A DNA stretch of 47,910 nucleotides from Setaria digitata (Eukaryota > Nematoda > Chromadorea > Rhabditida > Setariidae): NCBI GenBank assembly GCA_003640385.1, contig RCAB01000463.1, positions 1-47,910 on the forward strand, written 5' to 3'. This document shows positions 13,901-22,372 of this stretch, piece after piece. The position numbers and the translations under genes were made by a program. The stretch's first letter is position 1. Each line of letters starts with the position of its first letter. Under the pieces are notes generated by a model. That model had not been told where the DNA came from, made no database searches, and saw only the letters and a program-made list of their open reading frames with translations.

Positions 13901-14821
13901 CATAATTCGTTGATGCACCCCAAACGAATATTGTTGTCCTTGCTGTGGTGCATTGATCTTAGATGATGATTTCCCCCCTCCCCTTCCAGATTTCAAACAT
14001 GAGTTGGAAAGAAATCCAGTTTAAATTTTTTTTTAAATGACTCCATAATTTCAACCCCACAATAATATTCAGCGATATCTACCAAAGTTAATTACAATTT
14101 TTTTTGATTCTTTTGTGTATTAAAATTAGATGTGAATTTCTCCTTTGATTCTTTCTTTCATTACAAACAAATTACTATACCAAAACAATTTGCACCGATT
14201 GTTCCTGCTCATAATGTGCTGTGTGACTGTCAGGCGTTATGGATGTTTGCCAACTATTTATACCATTACCATCTCCAGAAGATGCCCGAAAACCTTCAAA
14301 AGCCGCCGCACAATATGGATCCGTCCCGTTTTGCTATAAAAATATCACCGTAAAATCACAATGCTTTGAATATGTTTTGTAGTCTCTCCATCATCTCCTA
14401 TCGTACATCTCCACTTCAGATTGACTCAAAATGAGGAAAATCTCTCTCTCTCCCTTGCTAATGGATCAAAATTATTTAATAATGGATTACTTTAATTAAT
14501 GGTTCATTGACAATGGTAAATTGTCAAATATATCATAATGTGCCACTTTTCAAAGTTATAATGAATTCATTAAAAAATATTGCTATACTACGAGAAAAGC
14601 TACATTACTTGTCACTGTTTGCTGACTGGTTATCATCTCCTACTTAAGCTGTCAATGGCACTAACATTTTGCTGACACCACCAATAAGTCTGCTGTTGTT
14701 GTTCTGATCTTTCGTTGATATTATCACTAGTCAGACCAACGGAACTCCACTCATCACCATCCTTTGCATCGTTCTTTCGGTGCTGTGTATTTGTCTGCAA
14801 TTGCCAATAATATTCCGACAT
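1974..14821 (-). CDS. sec16: Sec16 homologue, COPII coat scaffold of ER exit sites (38 exons)
   Basis: Sec16 marks ER exit sites and scaffolds Sar1/Sec23-24/Sec13-31 coat assembly on the cytosolic ER face. Exons (minus strand, 5' to 3'): 14821-14666, 14333-14196, 13957-13880, 13774-13702, 13367-13318, 13197-13011, 12825-12623, 12496-12407, 12072-11924, 11731-11618, 11164-11055, 10973-10874, 10773-10603, 10398-10261, 9759-9630, 9407-9318, 9169-8966, 8891-8767, 8458-8396, 8118-8045, 7802-7632, 7383-7214, 7120-6944, 6634-6449, 6261-6053, 5977-5885, 5669-5421, 5123-4949, 4761-4700, 4582-4482, 4161-4085, 3856-3572, 3498-3366, 3255-3203, 3013-2882, 2744-2588, 2300-2187, 2053-1974. All phases agree; the sum is 5067 bases, 1688 residues plus TAA. 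Residues 1 to about 500 are Gln/Ser/Thr-rich; the central domain is about 815-1291 and the C-terminal domain about 1529-1590. The start follows a TTTCAG acceptor by 24 bases. N gaps lie at 3191, 5884 and 11531. The central domain makes the call secure; weak acceptors (exons 3, 9) are least certain. Confidence 0.94.
2588..3013 (-). other. sec16: Sec16 C-terminal conserved domain
   Basis: Exons 3013-2882 and 2744-2588 encode GLFSKLKATIAKAIP followed by MILPDDKNPS joined to IVWDPKLNRYVG. This resembles the C-terminal Sec16 motif (LPDDKxPxIxWD-x-K-x-xxW/Y), the segment that in other species contacts Sec23 and other regulators. A proline- and acid-rich stretch (EEEPVPEPPP) follows. The remaining about 63 residues are low complexity and end in DIAD before TAA. 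Confidence 0.85.
3106..3276. repeat. 85-base direct duplication flanking a single N (gap artefact)
   Basis: Bases 3106-3190 and 3192-3276 are copies of each other, differing at one position (G at 3136, A at 3222), with N at 3191 between them. Each copy contains the same 53-base Sec16 exon (3169-3117 and 3255-3203) with its acceptor and donor. The arrangement is what two unmerged contig ends or two alleles joined by a placeholder would give. I counted the exon once in the gene model. Confidence 0.85.
4949..7802 (-). other. sec16: Sec16 central conserved domain (beta-blade plus ACE1 helices)
   Basis: These eight exons encode about residues 815-1291. The first (7802-7632) carries IPHSFLRFGAGGKVIVLN, resembling the 'FGPGGKL' strand that in Sec16 completes the Sec13 propeller. 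The next exons encode helices typical of the ACE1 element: LLIWQLLEMLVQQQG, RFTQLLLGGHVK, EALDSAVKDGLYSDAMILAR, ANLNTPAALGTVYQLG, and the closing LERLYELAERLKF. The order and spacing match the family, in which this domain binds Sec13 and targets ER exit sites. Exon 5977-5885 abuts an N that falls where the splice donor should be. Confidence 0.9.
5718..5884. repeat. AT-rich inverted repeats ending at an assembly gap
   Basis: Within a Sec16 intron, 5719-5742 (GTATTTCTATTTTATATAT core) pairs with about 5751-5778 (its near-complement) to form a long hairpin, and a third copy of the arm follows at about 5780-5793. A second run of TATATA and TATAAATA units covers 5822-5883 and is itself largely self-complementary. 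The sequence stops at N 5884, next to the coding exon. Confidence 0.7.
11398..11665. repeat. 133-base direct duplication flanking a single N (gap artefact)
   Basis: Bases 11398-11530 and 11533-11665 are copies with one difference (TAGAAAC against TAGTAAC), separated by N at 11531 and one base. The copies hold the 3' end of a Sec16 exon, its GTAAGT donor and the start of the intron. The full exon (11731-11618) uses the right-hand copy; the left-hand fragment lies in what becomes intron. As at 3191, unmerged contig ends are the simplest explanation. Confidence 0.85.
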
Positions 14822-14851
14822 TCGTAAAGATACTCATCAACCAGCCTGAAA
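14822..14851 (-). promoter_or_regulatory. Sec16 5' UTR and probable trans-splice acceptor
   Basis: Read on the minus strand, TTTAATTTCAG ends at 14846 and is followed by 24 bases to the ATG at 14821-14819. A pyrimidine-rich TTTCAG this close to the start, with no upstream exon found, suits spliced-leader addition. A 5' UTR cis-intron is the alternative. Confidence 0.55.
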
Positions 14852-15688
14852 TTAAACTTATAAAATATATTTGAATAAATTATCTAATATGCACTAAAAC
14901 AAAATGGCTTAGAGGCATTTGATTTGAATGTGACAACAGTAAAACTAAGCAAAAGACACTCACCACTCATAGCCATCAATCTAATAAATATCAACTAAAT
15001 GTCTCAAATGAGGGTAATCGGAAAAGTGTTACATAAAATCTCCGAGCAAAATGATAATTGGATGGATTATATGATATGATGTTTCAACAACATTCTCTGT
15101 GTTTTATATACAATCAGTAAATTTGATGAAGAGCTAACCGTGCCAGTAGTTGAAAATGCTACCTTCAACGGCTAAACTGTGACAGTTCATGTACTAAGAA
15201 AATACAATCATATAAAAATGTGCGTATTTTTAATGTTTTGAATGATAACAACAAATAAATATGAATAATTTACATAAATCATTTCATCAGCTTGTCATGA
15301 TTTAGAGCGAAATATGCATGAAAATAATGAATATATTTCTATTTAATGAAATTTTTAAATAAGGAAAAAATTTTTGTTTCCGGCATAGCACTAAAATCTT
15401 TCGCAACGCAATAGGCAGAAGATGAAAATTTCAATTCGAAAAGCGACATTTAGACTGTAATCAGAAGACAGAATTCATCCTAACAATTCTCAACTCCTTT
15501 TTATTTATCTAAACTATTATTTATTCATTAGTGCTAAATAATATTTGATAAATATTCTACGCTCCCCTTTATCTAGCACAAAATATATGACTCTATATGT
15601 TAGTGCAATTCATCAATACTGTTCCTTTTACATTCATATTCAAATCACTAATCTAATGATGATGTCCACATAAGTTACTTAATATTTA
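14852..15688. promoter_or_regulatory. Divergent intergenic region, candidate shared promoter
   Basis: About 840 bases between the minus-strand Sec16 start and the first plus-strand ORF. I see no coding exon in it. It is AT-rich and has no obvious TATA element or repeated motif. By position it must hold at least the Sec16 promoter, and possibly that of the plus-strand genes. Confidence 0.4.
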
Positions 15689-15693
15689 GCATC

Positions 15694-15903
15694 ATGCATA
15701 CAGTACACGCATATATAACAGTGAAGCAAGCATTGCGGCCGGAATTAATGGATTTTGTTCCGGAAAATGTACGACACTTTTGCTATCTTCCACGTAAAAA
15801 ACACGCAACACGTCCAATGCCTCACCTGAAGTTTGACGAAGAACTACGTCTACGTGTCTGGAACACAATAACCAAACAAAAGCAAACACACCAAAGTGAC
15901 TGA
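15694..15903 (+). CDS. Small unrecognised ORF, 69 codons, candidate gene upstream of C1D
   Basis: Not recognised. The ORF is uninterrupted from ATG 15694 to TGA 15901-15903, in contrast to its AT-rich surroundings, and uses a balanced codon set. The product is basic, with LRPELMDFVPENVRHF, then LPRKKHATRP, then FDEELRLRVW. No signal peptide or membrane helix is evident. A TTTAG acceptor ends at 15689, four bases before the ATG, as for a trans-spliced gene, and C1D starts about 400 bases downstream on the same strand. It could therefore be the first gene of a two-gene operon, a terminal exon of something larger, or chance; the overlapping minus frame is also open (15692-15889), which weakens the case. 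Confidence 0.3.
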   Translation: MHTVHAYITVKQALRPELMDFVPENVRHFCYLPRKKHATRPMPHLKFDEELRLRVWNTITKQKQTHQSD

Positions 15904-15923
15904 ATATTCGTTACAACGGAATC

Positions 15924-16018
15924 GAGAAAGAAAGAGGAAGAGGAAGAGAAAGAGAAAGAGAAAGAGAAGGAGAAGGAGAAGGAGAAGGAGAAGGAGAGAG
16001 AGAGAGAGAGAGAGAGAG
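15924..16018 (+). repeat. 95-base uninterrupted purine tract
   Basis: Every base from 15924 to 16018 is A or G on the plus strand. It progresses from GGAAGA units through GAGAAA and GGAGAA units to a pure (GA)n end. A pyrimidine-rich stretch follows at about 16022-16048 (TTTTCCTCTTCTCCTCTCC), nearly complementary to the tract. It lies about 280 bases upstream of the C1D acceptor. Confidence 0.9.
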
Positions 16019-16301
16019 TAATTTTCCTCTTCTCCTCTCCTTCACTCCGATTGGACCCATAATGATGACCGGTATTTCACGGATAATTTAGCACAAAACC
16101 ACTGGCGTTGTCTTTAATGATGGAGTTAAATGTGCAGGTGCATTTTACACATATAATGTTTTCGGGATTTCCGGGTGTCAGTTTTCCGCGATGTATATCT
16201 CCCATGATCATACAGTGAAGTTAAAAGGCTAATTTTCATGTCTTTTGGTTGCTTGTTTTTCTGCGCAATTATTCCTAAAGTAAGTCTGTTCGTTCTTTTA
16301 G
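16019..16301 (+). promoter_or_regulatory. C1D upstream region and probable trans-splice acceptor
   Basis: The stretch ends in TTCTTTTAG at 16293-16301, leaving only eight bases (16302-16309) before the C1D ATG. That is typical of spliced-leader acceptors. An ATG at 16238 opens a frame that runs through the acceptor and on into exon 1 of C1D; I prefer the start at 16310 because the peptide upstream of it is Phe/Leu-rich and unlike the family. Confidence 0.5.
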
Positions 16302-16309
16302 GATCAACA

Positions 16310-17755
16310 ATGAGCGATTCGATACCACCAGAAGTAGTTGAGCAGTTACGAAGGTTTAACGAAGCATTAACAGTTCTCGAAGATACTTACCAGAAGCATT
16401 TTTCGAATTCTCTGGAGGAAAATATGCAGGTTAATTTATATTGGATTCTAATTTCATCAGTGTTAGTCTTGAACTTAACTCTTTTTTTTTTTTTCTCCCT
16501 TTACTAATATCTACAGACGTTATTTTCTCCAGGTTAGATTTCCTTGCCAAAAGTATATCACTAGTTAGTAGCTTAATGTTCGATACATGACATAACTGCT
16601 AAAACGTTCTGGAATCTTTTTAGCTGTTACATTCTTCTCTGTTCTGTTACCTACCCGTCTGCTGGTTACATATGACAAAATTTTTGGAAGAAGTTAATTT
16701 CGGTATTTCCATATATTTTTATTCCAATTTCGTTTTATTGAAATATTGATTAAACTCTTAGAGGCCACCGTTGGAAAAATTGGAAATTGATTTGATGTCA
16801 GTGTTTGTCATTAATTCACTTTACTGGATGCTCCTATGTACACATGGACAGAAACCAAAGGATAACGAATTGCTGCAAAATGAAATTGCTAGTTGTTTTT
16901 TTTTTCTTTTTTTTTTTTTTAAATTCTCATTAAATATTGAAGAGCTATATATATAATTCAAAGCTGAATAAAGTTGAACTGTTTAGAATCGGACAAAAGA
17001 ATATATGGGACGGCTAAAACAGCTAGAAGAGCGGAAAACAGCTCCCTCTTTGAATCAAAAGGCAGCAAGAAACTTCGTACGAAATGCTTTATGGGAGCCG
17101 AAACCACATCAGCAACCAGATGTTTCTGATGTGAGCTTGTTACTTTACTACTTTACTTTACTACAAACGTAATACCAGCAGCATTACTTGAGAATGGGCT
17201 TGTCGGTTGACGTCAAAAGAAAGCTAACATTATTCACGGCGATAAAAAAGAATGAGAATATTTTTTGAATTTCGTTTCTCGTGTCTTGAATAAGTGATTT
17301 TTTTCCTAGATGATTTAAAAAAAATAATTCCACTAACTTTATAAAAGACAGGTGAAGAAGAAAGATTGTCTATGTGCTTGGTGATATTTGAATTATAATC
17401 TAGGTAATGTGGTTACAGTGTATTCACACTCAGTAACTTACATTTATTTGAATTTGGAGTTGCTTCGTAAATAGCCATTGTCCCCCTATGTTGTCATCCG
17501 TTTTTCCTTCTAATTATGTTTTAATATCAGTCACTGGATGAGGGAGGTGCAAGTGAGAGAGAAGGACGATATGAAATGGAAAGTGGCGATGAGTCAATTT
17601 CGTTGGAAGAGGACGATGTTGACGCGGATCAGATGGAAGAAGAAGACGAGGCCCTTGTAAATTCATCCACAGTGAAAAGTGCTGTGAAGCGATCACCTCA
17701 GGAAGCGAATATTACTATGGCAGGAGGTACTCTTCCAAAGAAGAAACGGTTGTAA
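16310..17755 (+). CDS. C1D: C1D/Lrp1 homologue, nuclear exosome cofactor (4 exons)
   Basis: C1D (yeast Rrp47/Lrp1) binds RNA and the exosome nuclease Rrp6/EXOSC10 in the nucleus and helps process rRNA and snoRNA 3' ends. Exons: 16310-16429, 16762-16887, 16987-17130, 17531-17755; 615 bases, 204 residues. Exon 2 gives PLEKLEIDLMSVFVINSLYW, matching the Sas10/C1D core. Exon 3 gives EYMGRLKQLEERK and, at residues 112-120, FVRNALWEP, the family's hallmark. Exon 4 is an acidic tail (EEDDVDADQMEEEDE) ending in PKKKRL, a likely nuclear localisation signal. The protein is longer than vertebrate C1D (about 141 residues), mainly because of this tail. Exon 2 must end before GC, not GT, to keep frame, implying a GC-AG intron. 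It diverges from Sec16 and converges on unc-10. Confidence 0.92.
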
Positions 17756-17879
17756 TTATTGATCTCATAGCTCTCGACTTGCTGTACTACTACATTTCGC
17801 GCTTTCTTTATTTTTTTCGAATTTTTTTTTTAAAGAATTTCAAAGAATAGTCAAAAATTGTTGAAGTAGGATTTTCATG

Positions 17880-17885
17880 AATAAA
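17880..17885 (+). terminator. Probable poly(A) signal of C1D
   Basis: AATAAA on the plus strand, about 125 bases after the C1D stop codon at 17753-17755. It is the first canonical hexamer I find in the 3' flank. Confidence 0.6.
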
Positions 17886-19324
17886 GGTTAGTTTTGCAAT
17901 GTGCTGAGTTATTTATGTTTCGTTCAGATATCAGACTGTTTGTAGTATTAGGTTCATTGGCCGATTTCCTTGCAGGCTTTTATGTCATCAGATTTGCGTA
18001 TAGTTTTAGAACGGACATCGCTGCTCTTTTTTTTTTTCTTTAAAGGAGAGGCGGGAGTAATTATCACGCTTTTGTCCTTCTCATGATTTCTTTTCTTTCG
18101 GAAATAAATGCTTGACGAGATTATCTGCACAGCATACATCTTGAGCAGTCATGTTTGCAGGAAATGAATTTTTTCCTATAAGAAATTTTCGTTAGTAGGA
18201 GGATGAGGAATGCAGTCAGCATTTGAAATATTTGGAGATTGATGGGTGGTCTCACAAACCAGAAAAGGAATTTATAATTTTTTTTTTTTGGAAAGATTTT
18301 TCCGTTATATTACTTGATGGCTTAAATTTGTTCATTGAGCATTCGATCTGTCGGTTAATATTTATGAAATGCTGCTGATTATGAACTGTGTTCTGCAATT
18401 CTTTCAGCACTGAAGAAACATTTGAGAAAAGGATAAGAAAAGAAATTTCAGCAAGCGAGTTCTTCATAGTAATAACTGCTGTTTCAGACAAACTAAATAT
18501 TATACCATAATGTATAATTATAGTTATCAATAAACCAGAAAGTTAAATGAGAAAAGTATTTATCCAGTAGCGGGAAATTCGTTTATTGTATTTTTATCTG
18601 TGTTTCGTCATTTGACTATAAATGAATGTAATGTGATAGAATTGTCATTTTTCACTGAAGTGATTTTTACAGTAGAGATGTATGTGTGGCAAATGGATTG
18701 TTTTTTGTTCTTTCAAAGAATATTGCAAGTGTGGAATACGATTAGCAGGAATTGGAAGCTACTACTTATTAATTAGGAATTTCATTTTAAATACTTTTAA
18801 ACAGTTAATAACACTAATCCCTCTGTTTGTACTTAACTGATCCTTTGTCGGTATCCATAGAGTATTCCACAAAAAAAAAAAAAAAAAAAAAAAGAATTCC
18901 TTTTTTCATTTTGATATCAATATGTCCGAAACTGCTGATGCTTTTTGCTGGAAGTTATTCAATAAAAAAAAAAAAAAAGAGTGGAAAGGAAAAAATAACA
19001 GTTATAAACCTGCCAATAAGTGAATACGAAGAAGCAATAAAAGTTAATAACTGTACAGAGAACATCAAGATACTGCAAGAAAAATTCGTTTATACAAATG
19101 ATTAAAGTGAATTGCATTGTTATTACTAATAATGGAATATTTTTAAATTTGGATATGACATGATAGCTTATCCAGATTTTTGGTAATTAATATATGTACT
19201 GTATGATATTATGGGTACAAAAATGGAAGGGAATCAACAAAATGAAAACATTCATTAGTTACAGTATAATTGAAAATGTATAATGAGATGAAAATTAAAG
19301 CCTCTTGTATTGAATACTATCCAA
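17886..19324. other. Convergent intergenic region, no supported gene
   Basis: The region lies between the C1D and unc-10 3' ends. It contains poly(A) runs near 18871-18893 and 18964-18978 and scattered short ORFs of Lys/Asn-rich or low-complexity content. I found no exon chain or family resemblance on either strand. Confidence 0.6.
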
Positions 19325-19330
19325 TTTAAT
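19325..19330 (-). terminator. Possible poly(A) signal of unc-10 (ATTAAA)
   Basis: On the minus strand this reads ATTAAA, the commonest variant hexamer, about 84 bases after the unc-10 stop codon (19414-19416). I see no canonical AATAAA in the next 270 bases. Confidence 0.35.
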
Positions 19331-19413
19331 CGGAATCATTTTCACTTATTAGTGAATGAAGCCAAGAGAAAAAGGAATGAAAGAGAAGGCTTGCAAAACT
19401 GTATGAGATTGAA

Positions 19414-20313
19414 TCATTGTCTCATTTCGGTCAAACTTGTATCACTATCTTTACGAACTGGTCCAGTACCGGCTAGGCTTGAACTGTGATATAGCTTATA
19501 CCAACCAACGATTGGTTCAGGACCCAATTCCAAATCATCCAATCGAATCTGTGCAATGCCCATAAATGTTTTCCTTTCCATTCGACCATAATCAGCCATC
19601 ACTGTGATCTAAACAAAATGTTGGAAGGTTTTTTTTTTTTGAGCACTCGATGCTAGATTAGTTCGAAATTTTGGAATTGTTCATCTGTCTTGATTATCAC
19701 TAGATCTTTTGAATCAATTTCCTGACAGAAGAGCTTCTGATTAGAGTTAAGTAGAACCTGAAGCATCTTCTTGCGTGCTGTCTCGGAGAAGACGATGTGT
19801 TGCTGGAAGATTGGCGCAGTAGTCCTTCTGACAGCACGTGTTTTCGCTTTAGCTATGCATTGTTTACCTTCCAGCAGGTAGACTTTTACATAGGGAGCTA
19901 AAATTAATAATTAATTATTGAATGCATAAATGACTAGAGCATAATTTCATCACTTCATTAACTATCAAAAAAAAAAAAAAAAAATTCTCTTTTTTGATTT
20001 TCTTGATAAATAATTTTAACAATTTTAATCATAATATTATCTCGAAATTATCTAAAATTTTTATTTCATATGTTCGTTTAATGGCGTAAAATCCACTCTT
20101 CAACTTTTATGCCCAATCTCAAAAGTGTGATAAAAAGAAAATGACAACCGTTACCTGGATTAACTTTTACACCTGGTTTCACCACAAGATTTTTAGCACG
20201 AATAATCTCAACATCAATGCCTGCTCGACCAATTGCAATACCAATTTGTATTTCACCGAGCACAGGACTTGCTAAAACTTGACGACCCACAACCTTCAAA
20301 ATGATAAATTGGT

Positions 20314-20358
<45 letters not shown>

Positions 20359-20526
20359 ATCACCTGCATGATGATGGACAATAGCTTTCTAAATAATTAG
20401 GTTGTTTACTTCTTTATGCTGAAAATATGAAGTAATCGAGAGAAATGAAAAATCTAATTTACCTGGCCAGGTCCTAAACTGTCAACAAAACTGCCCAATG
20501 GACCATCGGTTAAAATAGGTCCCCAG
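19414..20526 (-). other. unc-10: RIM C2B domain and C-terminus
   Basis: Exons 20526-20463, 20293-20155, 19897-19758 and 19608-19414 encode the last 179 residues. GPLGSFVDSLGPGQVVGRQ precedes the domain as in other RIMs. The domain runs through GEIQIGIAIGRAGIDVEIIR, APYVKVYLLEGKQCIAKAKT, VMADYGRMERKTFMGIAQ and GWYKLYHSSSL. In the family C2B binds liprin and PIP2. The protein ends in LTEMRQ. Confidence 0.93.
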
Positions 20527-22339
20527 CTGAAATGTATGTAAAATGTTTTGCATGCCATTTCAATTGATTTTAACTATTTAACAATTTTTATTTATATCTA
20601 TATTTTTTCAGTTTACATTGGAGAAATGATTAGCTAACAATTCAAGCGTTATCACGTGAAGTAACCAACGTAATCTTCGATTAATTTATTCTACTGGCAT
20701 TAAAAAAAGGCAATAAAGTGCACTTATCAGTCTAAAAATGAACGAATTTACTTATCGCTGTGAGATGAATCTGTTGATTCTTTCGAGGTTTGCTTCATGA
20801 ATGAAGATTGAAGATAATCTCCTGGTACGGTTAAACCCTCCGGTACACCTACTTCTTCGGATCGTTGAAATCCGGTCCTTTTGCCATCTCCAAAAATAAA
20901 GGAGTCAATCATGGAAGTAATTTCAAGCATTTGTTTTTTTTTTTTTTTTTTTTTTTTCACCCAAAAAAAAACTATTGAATGTTGCATTTTTAAACTTCAT
21001 TACTTAGGCATTCCGGTACGAATAATGTACGAAAAAGAATAAAATTTTTAACTGGATATTTACTTTCTCTTAAGGATTAAAAGACAACAGCTAAATGGTA
21101 TCAATATTACTTATCAAATATATCCACATATATTTTTCTAGGCTTATCAAGTTCATATCAGGATATCAGCAGCTTACCAAGTGGAGCATTTCTACCCGGA
21201 ATGAGTCTTGTCATTAAACTTTTTTTGCGATCTTTGGCAGCTGTAGTGGTACTTCCTTTAGCCATCACAGAATCACTTATAGCTCCTTCTTCAATATATT
21301 CTGCATTATCGTCCAACTGTTGTGTCATACTTACCTGCTCACTTTCACCGTTAGGTATACGTCGCGGTGGCTGCCTTGATAAAATGAAAAAAAAAAAAAG
21401 AAAGAAAACATTTCGACTTTAAAATCGATTAAATTATCGTCTTTACTGAATATGAAAAGTACTAATTCTAAATAACTTTGATACGGTGATAAGTTTTTAG
21501 GTAAGTATAGCTTTTGTAATATAGTATACCTTGTAGGCATACTCTGTGCTGAATGTACACTTAGTGTTTCTGATCCATCACTACCATAGCCAGGCTGTTG
21601 CTCATGCATTGCTTCTAGTCTTATCCGCTCATTGGGAGATCTCGGATCTCGAGAATAACGTGCTGATGCCTGTGCTGTAAATTATTCCAGTTACAGATTT
21701 TATTTATTCGCCAAATTCATCAACATTCCTAGGTTAATTTTTTCTAGTTCAGGACACAAACCTGGATGAGCAGGTGTTAATTGCTGTCCATCTTCCTCAC
21801 CTGTTTCCCACGGAGCTGATGGCAAATTTCGATTGTATATTCTCATATCTGATACTGTAAGGAAAGCAGGATTGTTTGAAGGAAAATGTAAAACATTTCA
21901 GAAAAATGCAAAATTTTCATAAATTATCCTATCAACAAAGTCATTCTTCGTTTCATATGAAATATTCAAAAACCTAAATTGAGTGCTGAAAATTTCGTAA
22001 GCTTTTTTGAACTGAAAAAAGAAAAAAAGAAAAAGAATATACTTTTATAAGTTAGATTTGATAAGCAGTACAAACGAATGAGAGAAGTAGTTTGAGAAAT
22101 AACAATGTGTTAGATTAGAAAGAATGATTTCTATTATCATCCATCAACTTTTTGTTTTTTCAAAAAAAAAAAAAAAAAAAACAAATTTTAATCGTTCCTA
22201 GCGCAATCTTTTGCTATCAAAATATGAAAAGATGCGTGTAAAATTTTCAATTAAGTAAATTTCAAATTCAAAATTCTAATAATCGTGTTTTGGTATAGAA
22301 GCAAGTTTTTCTTTTCTTTCACAGGATTGTTTCGATGGT

Positions 22340-22372
<33 letters not shown>

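Noticed and set aside
16238..16309. Upstream in-frame ATG for C1D
   Set aside because: The added peptide is Phe/Leu/Cys-rich and lies across a strong TTTTAG acceptor eight bases before the next ATG.
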